NCBI GenBank assembly: GCA_045590755.1
Contig: JAZNRP010000031.1
Coordinates: 1-14,783 of the forward strand
DNA from: SIG565 sp045590755
GTDB lineage: Bacteria > Bacillota > Clostridia > Oscillospirales > Acutalibacteraceae
DNA length: 14,783 nucleotides
Direction of reading: 5' to 3'
Shown here piece after piece: positions 1 to 6,901 of this stretch. The position numbers and the translations under genes are program-made. The notes under the pieces are model-generated. The model saw only the letters and a list, made by a program, of their open reading frames with translations. It ran no database searches and had not been told where the DNA came from. Position 1 is the stretch's first letter; each line of letters begins with the position of its first letter.

Positions 1-348
1 GCCAACAATACATATTGTGGGTTGGTTATTCAGTAAATCTATATTGCCCTTAAAATACAACAAAAGCGGTGGATTTTCAATTTCTCTGAGCAATGATGGA
101 TAATGAGAATTATTTATACATACCAACGAAATGCCCGAATTCTTACAATCATTTAAGACCTTCATTGCAAAATCTAAACTTTTATTTTGTAATTTAGTGA
201 GTTGTGCCATAGTAAACAACCCTGAAAGTTTTAAATCATCATACGAAGCGTTATATACACCTTTGGCATTTCCAAATTTCTCTAAAACCGGCTTAACAAA
301 CCTGTTACCCGGTTTTAAAATGCTTTGAAGCCATATCCAATATTCCAT
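1..348 (-). CDS. dprA: DprA/Smf DNA-processing protein, N-terminal 116 residues (runs off the left edge)
   Basis: I read this frame directly from the minus strand. It opens with ATG at 348-346 and stays open for 116 codons to the window edge, so it is the 5' part of a longer gene. The N-terminal part looks like the SAM-like region of DprA (MEYWIWLQSI, then KFGNAKGVYN). It is followed by the family signature at about residues 82-116: HYPSLLREI, the PP of ENPPLLLYF, KGNIDLL, and a final CIVG that begins the Rossmann-like DNA-binding domain. In known members DprA binds incoming single-stranded DNA and loads RecA during natural transformation. The ATG shares its A with the TAA of the upstream methyltransferase (TAATG), so the two are probably translationally coupled. 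Most of the Rossmann domain lies outside the window. Confidence 0.88.
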   Translation of the reverse strand, partial: MEYWIWLQSILKPGNRFVKPVLEKFGNAKGVYNASYDDLKLSGLFTMAQLTKLQNKSLDFAMKVLNDCKNSGISLVCINNSHYPSLLREIENPPLLLYFKGNIDLLNNQPTICIVG

Positions 349-1124
349 TATCTCACTAACTCCCACATAGCAATAGCAGCTGCTGCCGCCGCATTCAACG
401 ATTCTGCACTGCCCGACATAGGTATCGTGACACCGTTCGCTATAGCCTTGATTTCTTCTGTAAGACCATTTGCTTCATTACCGATAATAACAATACTGCC
501 ACCACCAAATTCGACAGTGCGAATATCTTTACCGCCATTTACAACGCATCCGAACAGTTTAAGTCCACTGTTTTTAAGCAGACTTACAAAATCTTCGGCG
601 ACTATAATATCCATACGCAACACCGTGCCCATTGATGCACGTAACACCTTGGGACTATACGGGTCACAACCGCCCGAAGACAGAATAATACCGTCAATTC
701 CTATAGCTTCTGCAGTTCTTGATATCGCCCCGAGATTAGACGGGTCTGAGATATTTTCAAGAGCTATATAACGGCCGGTTTTATTTAATTCTTCCGCCTT
801 TCTTGTAGGAATTTTGCCTACCAATAATATGCCCTGCGGATTTTTTGTATCGGCAATTTTCTCAAATAAATGTTTTTTTACTATTACGGTTTCTTCTGAT
901 GCCAATATATATTTTTTTAGTGATTCGACCTGTTTTTCATAGAATTCTTCGGAAATTACAAGTGTTTTAATTTCTACAGAATTATCCACACAGTCATCAC
1001 ACACTCTTAGTCCTTCAACTGCAAAAAGACCCGTTTCCTTGCGGTAACGAGCAGAAGATTGTAGCTTTACAATATCCTTTATTATTGGATTATCTTTACT
1101 TGAAATAATCTTGAATGATGACAT
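348..1124 (-). CDS. TrmH/SpoU-family RNA 2'-O-methyltransferase, YsgA/RlmP-like
   Basis: The 258-residue product is a SPOUT-class methyltransferase that would transfer a methyl group from S-adenosylmethionine to a ribose 2'-OH of RNA. An N-terminal substrate-binding domain (about 1-105, with FAVEGLR at 34-40) precedes the knotted catalytic domain. The three SpoU motifs are visible: ENISDPSNLGAISRTA at 123-138 with Asn130 and catalytic Arg136, IVIIGNEANGL at 211-221, and SGSAESLNAAAAAA at 237-250. Its place next to ribosomal-protein genes recalls B. subtilis YsgA/RlmP, which modifies the 23S rRNA A-loop, but the exact target cannot be read from sequence. The SD is AAGGTG, 7 nt before the ATG. 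The gene lies just after the rplT terminator with no clear promoter between, so it may be expressed by read-through. Its stop overlaps the dprA start by one base. Confidence 0.9.
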   Translation of the reverse strand: MSSFKIISSKDNPIIKDIVKLQSSARYRKETGLFAVEGLRVCDDCVDNSVEIKTLVISEEFYEKQVESLKKYILASEETVIVKKHLFEKIADTKNPQGILLVGKIPTRKAEELNKTGRYIALENISDPSNLGAISRTAEAIGIDGIILSSGGCDPYSPKVLRASMGTVLRMDIIVAEDFVSLLKNSGLKLFGCVVNGGKDIRTVEFGGGSIVIIGNEANGLTEEIKAIANGVTIPMSGSAESLNAAAAAAIAMWELVR

Positions 1125-1140
1125 TTTTATACACCTTTAT

Positions 1141-1178
1141 CAAAAGAAAGTCGCCCGAGATAACTAAAATCTCGGGCG
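1141..1178 (-). terminator. Terminator after rplT
   Basis: A perfect 10-bp stem (1152-1161 with 1169-1178, CGCCCGAGAT / ATCTCGGGCG) closes a 7-nt loop. On the minus strand it is followed by ACTTTCTTTTG, a T-rich but interrupted tract. It lies 6 bp after the rplT stop. The imperfect tail suggests incomplete termination, which would supply the methyltransferase and dprA downstream. Confidence 0.8.
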
Positions 1179-1184
1179 TAAATA

Positions 1185-1544
1185 TTATTTTTCTAAAGCT
1201 TTTTTTGCATTCTTTGCAAGAGTAGCAAATCCGGCAGCATCATTTACAGCCAGTTCTGCAAGCATTTTGCGGTTAATCTGAACGCCAGCCTTTTTAAGAC
1301 CATTCATAAATGTAGAATAGTTCATACCGTTGATTTTAGCTGCAGCTGAAATACGGGTAATCCAAAGACGACGGAAGTCACGCTTTTTAAGTCTACGACC
1401 GATATAAGCGTAATTACCTGATTTCATAACTGCTTCCTTAGCAGTTTTAAAGAGTTTTGATTTAGCTCCAAAATAGCCCTTAGCGAGCTTTAAAGTTTTA
1501 TTTCTTCTTTTGCGTGTTGACAACGCACCTTTAACTCGTGCCAT
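1185..1544 (-). CDS. rplT: 50S ribosomal protein L20
   Basis: The 119-residue, very basic product is a full-length L20, a primary 23S rRNA-binding protein needed early in large-subunit assembly. It starts with the characteristic MARVKGALSTRKRR and carries YAYIGRRLKKRDFRRLWI in the centre. The SD GGAGG lies just before the ATG. The gene is last in infC-rpmI-rplT, 23 nt after rpmI. In Bacillota L20 represses its own operon by binding the leader RNA, and the leader upstream of infC here fits that arrangement. Nothing is truncated. Confidence 0.98.
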   Translation of the reverse strand: MARVKGALSTRKRRNKTLKLAKGYFGAKSKLFKTAKEAVMKSGNYAYIGRRLKKRDFRRLWITRISAAAKINGMNYSTFMNGLKKAGVQINRKMLAELAVNDAAGFATLAKNAKKALEK

Positions 1545-1567
1545 TTAAGCAACCTCCACTCTATTCC

Positions 1568-1765
1568 TTAGTTATAAGGCATCATTTTCTTTACCTTTGC
1601 AACGTTTGTTACATCGGTAACGACTACCTTACGTAAATTTCTCTTACGTTTTGTTGTTTTCTTGTTTAAAATGTGTGACTTGTAAGCATGACCGCGTTTT
1701 ACCAAGCCTGTTTTTGTAAACTTAAAACGCTTTTTTGCACCACTGTGTGTCTTAATTTTAGGCAT
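1568..1765 (-). CDS. rpmI: 50S ribosomal protein L35
   Basis: The 65-residue product is standard length for bacterial L35, a small basic large-subunit protein. It has the typical start MPKIKTHSGAKKRFK, the central GHAYKSHIL and the RNLRK block. The SD AAGGAGG is strong. It lies 26 nt after infC and 23 nt before rplT, so the three genes form the conserved operon. Confidence 0.98.
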   Translation of the reverse strand: MPKIKTHSGAKKRFKFTKTGLVKRGHAYKSHILNKKTTKRKRNLRKVVVTDVTNVAKVKKMMPYN

Positions 1766-1791
1766 TTTTGAAACCCTCCTTAATTATTAAC

Positions 1792-2310
1792 TTACTTTGA
1801 CGATTTCGGCGCTAAGAACATAAGCATATTACGTCCTTCCATCTTAGCAGGTTTTTCGACACTTGCATATTCAGAACAGAATTCTGCAAAACGGCTCATA
1901 ATTTCCAGACCGATTTCGGGATGGCCGAATTCACGACCGCGGAAGCGGATGGAAACCTTTACCTTGTCTCCCGACTTCAAAAACTTAATGGCGTTTTTAC
2001 CCTTTGTTTCAAAGTCGTGTGTGTCAATGCTGAGTCCGAGACGAACTTCCTTAACTTCAACAACCTTTTGGTTTTTTCTTGCTTCCTTTTCGCGCTTTGC
2101 CTGTTCAAAACGGTATTTACCAAAATCCATTATCTTACAAACAGGCGGTACGGCATTAGGAGAAATGTTAACCAAATCAAGATTTTTTTCCGCCGCTGCC
2201 ATTAATGCATCCTTAAGCGGTAAAATTCCTAATTGTGAACCGTCAGTATCAATTACTCGTACCTCTTTTGCTCTTATTGATTCATTAATCAATATTTCCT
2301 TGCTGCTAAT
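1792..2310 (-). CDS. infC: Translation initiation factor IF-3 (ATT start codon)
   Basis: The product, about 172 residues, is IF3, which binds the 30S subunit, blocks 50S joining and proofreads the start codon. It shows INESIRAKEVRVID and LGILPLKDAL in the N domain, then the linker, and VKVSIRFRGRE with FLAPK in the C domain. I placed the start at ATT 2310-2308: a strong SD (CGGAGGT, 2325-2319) lies 9 nt upstream and no ATG or GTG suits the family's N-terminus. The in-frame ATG at 2376 sits in the attenuator hairpin and would add 22 residues unlike IF3. AUU is the known start of infC in other bacteria, where IF3 discriminates against it and so limits its own synthesis. Transcription is probably also controlled by the leader attenuator. 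Confidence 0.93.
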   Translation of the reverse strand: MSSKEILINESIRAKEVRVIDTDGSQLGILPLKDALMAAAEKNLDLVNISPNAVPPVCKIMDFGKYRFEQAKREKEARKNQKVVEVKEVRLGLSIDTHDFETKGKNAIKFLKSGDKVKVSIRFRGREFGHPEIGLEIMSRFAEFCSEYASVEKPAKMEGRNMLMFLAPKSSK

Positions 2311-2318
2311 ATTAAAGC

Positions 2319-2325
2319 ACCTCCG
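2319..2325 (-). promoter_or_regulatory. infC ribosome-binding site deciding an ATT start
   Basis: CGGAGGT, read on the minus strand, is the only strong SD near the infC N-terminus. Nine bases separate GGAGG from ATT at 2310-2308, which argues against the upstream ATG at 2376. Confidence 0.85.
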
Positions 2326-2343
2326 ACACAGTATAATAACATC

Positions 2344-2374
2344 AAAAAAGCACGGACAACAAAGTCGTCCGTGC
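2344..2374 (-). terminator. Attenuator terminator in the infC leader
   Basis: GCACGGAC / GTCCGTGC (2367-2374 with 2350-2357) forms an 8-bp stem, extended by two pairs after one mismatch around an AAA/TTT loop. It is followed on the minus strand by six T (2349-2344). It lies between the infC promoter and the infC start codon, so it is an attenuator rather than an end-of-operon signal. It could also stop read-through from mreB. Confidence 0.85.
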
Positions 2375-2473
2375 ATAATAAACCCAATAAACCCTACGGT
2401 TTTTTCAAGTGAATTATTGACCCTTCAAGTTAATCTTTGGGGTGAGAACGACATTCTTGCTCTACTTTATTGT
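2344..2473 (-). promoter_or_regulatory. Probable L20-type autoregulatory leader of infC-rpmI-rplT
   Basis: About 165 nt separate the predicted transcription start from the infC start codon. The leader holds small hairpins (AAACC/GGTTT at 2389-2402 and TTGA/TCAA near 2425-2435) and ends in the attenuator. GUCGUUC at 2452-2446 can pair, with one G-U, with GGACGAC at 2370-2364 in the 5' arm of the terminator, giving a possible antiterminator. The position matches the L20 leader known in Bacillota. I inferred the class from position and architecture, not from a covariance-model hit. Confidence 0.65.
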
Positions 2474-2479
2474 TACACC

Positions 2480-2508
2480 ATTTTAACATCGTTTTTTTAC
2501 TTTGTCAA
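2480..2508 (-). promoter_or_regulatory. Sigma-A promoter of infC-rpmI-rplT
   Basis: On the minus strand a consensus -35 TTGACA (2508-2503), a 17-bp spacer and a -10 TAAAAT (2485-2480) lie 15 bp beyond the mreB stop. The start site would be near 2473. This is the strongest promoter in the window, as expected for translation genes. Confidence 0.88.
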
Positions 2509-2522
2509 GTGTATTTTTAAAT

Positions 2523-3548
2523 TTAATCGATTTTCAGTTCTTTTATTGAGCGATATTGGAAATCTACATTGCTTAAAAGCTCGGGATTTTTAAGCGCAAT
2601 AGCCACACCGCGTACAACCGAATGTGTCGGGTCGCCCGATACATGCACCTTGGTGCCGAAATATTCTTCTAAAAGCTTGGGCATACCGTTAATAAGTGAG
2701 CTGCCGCCCGTCAGATAAATTCCTTCGGTCATAATATCTGCTACTAAATCAGGGTCGGTCTTTTCAAGAACGGCGCGTATATCGTTACAAATTGAAAGTG
2801 CTGTATCAATAATAACATCATAAATCTCAGTAGATGTTATTTCGAACGACTGTGGCAGTCCTGTTATAATATTTTTGCCTTTTGCCACTACCGCTATTTC
2901 AACAGGGCGTTTAATAACGGTGCTTAACTGCTTCTTTATCTTTTCGGCGGTTAGGGGGCCTATTTCTATATTGTATTCTTTTCTTACATATTTTTCTATA
3001 AGCTCATCAAAGGTATAACCTGCGGTTTTTGATGAATCGCACTGTGCTATTCCGCCAAGGGACAGCGTTGCAATATCGGTAGAGCCAGCGCCCATATCTA
3101 CAATTAAATTACCTTGCGGCTTTAAAAAGTCAATTCCAAAGCCTATTGCTACGGCTATCGGATTTTCCACTACCGTTACATTTCTGCCGCCGCTTTCGGT
3201 TACAACCTGCTCAACCGAGTGGTGCTGAAGCTCGGTAACGCCCGTAGGTAGAGCCGCCATAACACGCGGACGCAGAATACGCGCACCAAAACAGCCGTGC
3301 ATATAATGGCTTAGCATTGCCTGGGCCAAGTCATAGTCGGCTATTGTTCCGTTTTTTATAGGATGTATACAAAGCAAGCTATCGGGTGTCCTGCCGAGAG
3401 TCTGCAAGGCTTCTTCACCAAAATAAAGCGGTTCCATTGTTTCGGCATCCACCGTTACAACGCTTGGTAGCTCCAAAACGATTTTTGAACCCGAAAATAT
3501 TACGGTTTTAGAAGAGCCTAAATCTATACCTATATCGGTTGTTTTCAT
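2523..3548 (-). CDS. mreB: MreB/Mbl-family actin-like cell-shape protein (divergent)
   Basis: At 341 residues the product has the usual MreB length and the actin/Hsp70 fold motifs: phosphate-1 DLGSSKT (9-15), connect-1 VENPIAVAIGFG (127-138), phosphate-2 VDMGAGSTDIATLSLGG (150-166) and adenosine motif GIYLTGGSSLINGMPKLL (276-293). MreB filaments on the inner membrane guide the lateral cell-wall synthesis machinery. It differs from textbook MreB: DLGSSKT in place of DLGTANT, ELPSVV in place of NEPSVV, and Asn129 where alignment to EEPMAAAIGAG expects the catalytic Glu. It may therefore be a paralog rather than the main MreB. No mreC or mreD is adjacent. The SD GGTGA is 5 nt before the ATG. A promoter-like site overlaps the comF 3' end, and there is no terminator after the gene. 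Confidence 0.85.
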   Translation of the reverse strand: MKTTDIGIDLGSSKTVIFSGSKIVLELPSVVTVDAETMEPLYFGEEALQTLGRTPDSLLCIHPIKNGTIADYDLAQAMLSHYMHGCFGARILRPRVMAALPTGVTELQHHSVEQVVTESGGRNVTVVENPIAVAIGFGIDFLKPQGNLIVDMGAGSTDIATLSLGGIAQCDSSKTAGYTFDELIEKYVRKEYNIEIGPLTAEKIKKQLSTVIKRPVEIAVVAKGKNIITGLPQSFEITSTEIYDVIIDTALSICNDIRAVLEKTDPDLVADIMTEGIYLTGGSSLINGMPKLLEEYFGTKVHVSGDPTHSVVRGVAIALKNPELLSNVDFQYRSIKELKID

Positions 3549-3564
3549 TCATATCACCAAATAC

Positions 3565-3593
3565 ATTATATTTTATATTCTACTTTTTTTCAA
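3565..3593 (-). promoter_or_regulatory. Candidate promoter for mreB inside the comF 3' end
   Basis: TTGAAA (3593-3588), a 17-bp spacer and TATAAT (3570-3565) read on the minus strand. The predicted start near 3558 leaves a leader of only about 10 nt that just includes the SD. The region is very AT-rich, so this could be coincidence. Confidence 0.5.
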
Positions 3594-4275
3594 TACCAAA
3601 TACATTGACTACCGCCACACCGCAATAAACATTTTCAGCACCCGCAAAAAGCAGCTGCTTTGTACACTCATTAAGTGTAGCACCGGTACTTTTAATATCA
3701 TCAATCAGTAACACATTTTTATAATGATATTGCTCGGTAGTATAAAACATACCGATTACATTACTGAATCTTTCACTGCGTTTAAGATTATGTTGGACCT
3801 TTCTAAATGGCCTTTTCCTTAAAAGTTTTTCATAGTCCAGCCCCAATCTAACGGCAACTGCCTTTGCTATAACTTCGCTATGGTTATAGCCTTTATAAAT
3901 GCGCTTGAAAACAGATGTGGGTACCGATGTTACTATATCAAACGATATTTCGCCAAAATATTCCTTTATCTTTTCACAGATTTTCTCTGCCAGAAAATCA
4001 GATGAATCGGTCTTGTTTCCGAACTTAAAGCGGTAAATCATTTTCATTGAATTATCACCCTTATAAAACGGGGCAACACAGCCTGAAAAACGGTACACCC
4101 TATATTTGCATTCGCAGTGCTTTTTGATGGCGCCACAAACAGAACAGCTTTTATCTATATATTCCAATTCCTTTTCACATTCCGAACACAAAGAGCCATT
4201 TCTATCAATTATTTTTCCGCATACTGCGCAACGCTTAGGAAACATAAGCCATAATAAATATTTTATAAACTTCAC
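3580..4275 (-). CDS. comF: ComF-family phosphoribosyltransferase-like protein
   Basis: This 231-residue protein belongs to the ComF/GntX family, needed for DNA uptake in competent bacteria and thought to act in the cytoplasm with the ComFA helicase and DprA. The N-terminal half has zinc-ribbon cysteines (C16, C19, C30, C33, then C44, C47, C54, C56). The C-terminal half is a type I phosphoribosyltransferase domain with KGYNHSE (128-134) and the PRPP loop VLLIDDIKSTGATL (188-201). Whether it has catalytic activity is not settled for the family. The start is GTG at 4275-4273, sharing its G with the TAG stop of recD2 (TAGTG), which implies translational coupling. No comFA is adjacent. Confidence 0.9.
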   Translation of the reverse strand: MKFIKYLLWLMFPKRCAVCGKIIDRNGSLCSECEKELEYIDKSCSVCGAIKKHCECKYRVYRFSGCVAPFYKGDNSMKMIYRFKFGNKTDSSDFLAEKICEKIKEYFGEISFDIVTSVPTSVFKRIYKGYNHSEVIAKAVAVRLGLDYEKLLRKRPFRKVQHNLKRSERFSNVIGMFYTTEQYHYKNVLLIDDIKSTGATLNECTKQLLFAGAENVYCGVAVVNVFGIEKK

Positions 4276-6476
4276 TAATTTTTACCCGATTCTTTTATAA
4301 AATGCACAAGAGAGGTATATCTTAAGGTCTTGCGATCGTTTGCCGCCATCTGCCGAAAAATTTCTTCCCTGCCTACAACCACCAACATCTTTTTAGCGCG
4401 AGTTACTGCGGTATACAAAAGATTTCGGTATCTGAGCATCTGTGGTACATCGAAAAGCGGTAGCACAACACAGTCAAACTCACTGCCCTGACTTTTGTGC
4501 ACAGTGACGGCATAGGCTAATTCAATCTGACCCAAATCGTCGCCTAAATATTCGGCGATTTTGTCATCGTATTTAACCTTCAAGGTTCCGCTACGCTTAT
4601 CTACTTCCACTACCGTGCCGATGTCCCCGTTAAAAACACCGCTTCCGCTGTCGCCGTCAGGCTTGTACCATACAATATCATAGTTGTTTTTTACCTGCAT
4701 TACCTTGTCGCCGCGGCGTATATACACGCCCATAAAATTCAGCTCATCCGCTTTTTCTTTTTTGGGATTCAGTATTGCCTGTAAAAGATTGTTCAGATTA
4801 TAGCTTCCGCCATCCATTTTTCTTGACGGGCAAAGCACCTGTATATCATCTATCGGAGAAAAACCGTATGCAGCAGGCAGGCGCTCGGTTACAAGCTCGA
4901 GCACTGTATCAACCGATTCGGCAACACTGCTTCTTTGCACCATAAAAAAGTCGGAATTACTGTTATTACTTAAATCAATTTCCTTGCCACCGATTATTGC
5001 ATGGGCGTTAACCACTATGCTACTGCTACTGGCTTGTCTGAATACGGTTTTTAACTGCACCGAATCGATTAAACCTGACTGCAGTAAATCATTTAATATA
5101 TTACCTGCACCGACACTTGGCAATTGGTCGGCGTCGCCCACCATAACTATGCGGCAACCCCGTCTTAACGCTCTTAAGAGGCTTTCAAAAAGCAATGTAT
5201 CAACCATTGACATTTCATCAACAATTATTACATCGCACTCAAGCGGGTTACGCTCATTACGACTGAAAATATGCTTGTTGTCTTCCGCCCACTCGCTTTC
5301 TAAAAGACGGTGAACAGTTTTGGCTTCATAGCCCGTAAGCTCTGTAATACGCTGTGCTGCCCTGCCTGTAGGCGCTGCCAGAATTATATTTAATTTTCTG
5401 TTTTCAAATATTTTAATTATGGCGCTGAGTGTTGTTGTCTTACCCGTTCCGGGACCACCTGTTAATATCAGCATTCCGTTATCTACTGCGGCATGAATAG
5501 CAGCTCGTTGCAGCTCACCAAACTTAATTTTAAGTACACTTTCAATTCCGTCAATTTCCAATTCATCTATAGGTGCCAATTTTTCAATCTGTTTTTTTAC
5601 CGAAGAAAGCCTTGCCGCTATATATTTTTCAGCATTATAGTACTGCGGTAAAAAAACAAATTCCTTACCGTTTATTTCTTCTTCTGATATCAAAAAGCCG
5701 TCGTTCATTTTTTTAAGTGCAAACTCAATATTTTCTCTGCCAACACCCAAAAGCTCGGTTGCGACAGAAATTAACTTGTCCAAAGGTAAACAGGTATGTC
5801 CATTTCCGAGATTTTTCTTTAATATGTAGGTTATGCCCGCAGTTAATCTTGAAATACTGTCAGGCTCTGTTCCGAAATGCTCTGCAATTTCTTCGGTGCG
5901 GTCAAAAGAAAAATCCACCCCTTCTTCACAAAGCACATAAGGGTTGTCATTTATTAGCTTATCGGCACTGCTACCGAATTTTTTGAAAATTTTAAGTGCT
6001 TCATCCGGCGTTACACCAAAGGGTGAGAGTAAAAGCATAATGTCTTTAAGCCCGAATTGCTTTTGATATTCGGCATTAATAAGCATTGCTTTATTAAGCG
6101 ATATGCCCTTGATTTGCGCTAAAAGTTCGGGGCTGCTTTCAATAATTTCAAGTGTTTCTTCACCGAATTTATCTACAATAAGACGCGCGGTAGCAGGACC
6201 TACACCCTTTATACTACCGCTTGATAAATATCTTAAAAGCGATGCCTTATCGTTTTTTATAATTCTTTCGGCAGTATCGGCCTTAAACTGTTCACCGTAG
6301 CTTGCATGAGTAATAAATTTTCCCGTGAGATTAACACTATCACCAACACATACAAAAGGCATTATGCCGACGGCGGTTATTTTTTCGCCGTCAGCATCCA
6401 ATATTACTACCGTGTAACCGTTTTGCTCGTTTCTGTATGTAATTTTTTCTATTACTCCACTTAAGGCTTCCGACAT
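4275..6476 (-). CDS. recD2: RecD2-type 5'-3' DNA helicase (SF1B)
   Basis: This 733-residue protein is the stand-alone RecD2 found in organisms without RecBC-style RecD partners. The family unwinds DNA 5' to 3' and acts in replication-fork maintenance and repair. The N-terminal region (1-140) has a helix-hairpin-helix (SIKGVGPATA, 88-97). Helicase motifs follow in order: Walker A GGPGTGKTT (340-348), PTGRAA (369-374), Walker B DVIIVDE (415-421), VMVGDADQLPSVGAGN (444-459), VFRQ (478-481), VTVHKSQGSEFD (657-668) and YTAVTRAKK (688-696). All key residues look intact. ATG 6476-6474 overlaps the TAA of the small membrane-protein gene by one base, and the stop overlaps the comF GTG. The gene is the centre of a coupled three-gene unit. 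Confidence 0.95.
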   Translation of the reverse strand: MSEALSGVIEKITYRNEQNGYTVVILDADGEKITAVGIMPFVCVGDSVNLTGKFITHASYGEQFKADTAERIIKNDKASLLRYLSSGSIKGVGPATARLIVDKFGEETLEIIESSPELLAQIKGISLNKAMLINAEYQKQFGLKDIMLLLSPFGVTPDEALKIFKKFGSSADKLINDNPYVLCEEGVDFSFDRTEEIAEHFGTEPDSISRLTAGITYILKKNLGNGHTCLPLDKLISVATELLGVGRENIEFALKKMNDGFLISEEEINGKEFVFLPQYYNAEKYIAARLSSVKKQIEKLAPIDELEIDGIESVLKIKFGELQRAAIHAAVDNGMLILTGGPGTGKTTTLSAIIKIFENRKLNIILAAPTGRAAQRITELTGYEAKTVHRLLESEWAEDNKHIFSRNERNPLECDVIIVDEMSMVDTLLFESLLRALRRGCRIVMVGDADQLPSVGAGNILNDLLQSGLIDSVQLKTVFRQASSSSIVVNAHAIIGGKEIDLSNNSNSDFFMVQRSSVAESVDTVLELVTERLPAAYGFSPIDDIQVLCPSRKMDGGSYNLNNLLQAILNPKKEKADELNFMGVYIRRGDKVMQVKNNYDIVWYKPDGDSGSGVFNGDIGTVVEVDKRSGTLKVKYDDKIAEYLGDDLGQIELAYAVTVHKSQGSEFDCVVLPLFDVPQMLRYRNLLYTAVTRAKKMLVVVGREEIFRQMAANDRKTLRYTSLVHFIKESGKN

Positions 6477-6811
6477 TATTTACTCCTACACTCGTATTTT
6501 AAAAACTCAAAATTATCGGTGAAATATATGTTATTCCCCGTAAAACGCTCTCGACAAGCATTCTTTTTCTCTTCCGACAGTTGTCCTGTAAATGCTACCA
6601 GAATGTCGGCATATCGGCTTCCCTGCCACTTAAATTCTTCAATCAGAGATAAAAGCTGTTGCTCGGCTTCAGCGTCGGTTAACACCGTTATAACTATCTT
6701 TTTAGCGGGATTTTTGGGTTGCAGCACTTTATAGCAAACTATGTGAAAAAGCTCACTTATTCCAAAAACTGCAAGAATCGCCATAACGGTTATTAAAAAA
6801 GCTTCAAACAT
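6476..6811 (-). CDS. Small membrane-anchored protein of unknown function
   Basis: I do not recognise this 111-residue protein. One hydrophobic segment at about residues 3-28 (FLITVMAILAVFGISELF) would anchor it in the membrane. The remaining 80 or so residues alternate strand-like and helical stretches (KIVITVL, then EQQLLSLIEEFKW, then ADILVAF, then NNIYFT), suggesting a small alpha/beta cytoplasmic domain. It has an SD (GAGGTGG) and a candidate promoter just upstream, and follows the cdaR terminator, so it probably leads the unit with recD2 and comF. Its TAA overlaps the recD2 ATG by one base. Coupling and good codon structure say it is a real gene. Nothing in it indicates a catalytic role. 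Confidence 0.75.
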   Translation of the reverse strand: MFEAFLITVMAILAVFGISELFHIVCYKVLQPKNPAKKIVITVLTDAEAEQQLLSLIEEFKWQGSRYADILVAFTGQLSEEKKNACRERFTGNNIYFTDNFEFLKYECRSK

Positions 6812-6827
6812 AAAACCACCTCACGCC

Positions 6828-6855
6828 ATTATATGCAAAAGGGAATTTTATGTAA
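6828..6855 (-). promoter_or_regulatory. Candidate promoter for the small membrane protein-recD2-comF unit
   Basis: A consensus -10 TATAAT (6833-6828) lies between the cdaR terminator and the SD of the 111-residue gene. The -35 is weak: TTACAT (6855-6850) with a 16-bp spacer. A promoter is expected here because the upstream unit is terminated. Confidence 0.5.
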
Positions 6856-6891
6856 CAAAGGGTTCCGATATGCCAAAACATACCGAAACCC
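6854..6891 (-). terminator. Terminator after cdaR
   Basis: A 13-bp stem (6879-6891 with 6860-6872) closes a 6-nt loop and is followed on the minus strand by TTTGTT. Two of the pairs are G-U wobbles in minus-strand RNA but A-C mismatches in plus-strand RNA, which indicates that the minus strand is the one used. It ends the cdaA-cdaR unit. Confidence 0.85.
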
Positions 6892-6901
6892 GTATTTAGT
6901 A

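Noticed and set aside
325..771. 148-codon plus-strand ORF opposite the rRNA methyltransferase
   Set aside because: It is antisense to a gene with clear SpoU motifs. Its low-complexity, Ala/Ser-rich protein has no recognisable domain or RBS.
2311..2376. 22-residue N-terminal extension of IF3 from the ATG at 2376
   Set aside because: The ATG is inside the attenuator hairpin and has no SD. The residues do not match IF3, and a strong SD fits the ATT at 2310.
1949..2593. 214-codon plus-strand ORF opposite infC and its leader
   Set aside because: It overlaps infC, the attenuator and the infC promoter on the other strand, and the predicted protein resembles nothing. It is a shadow frame.
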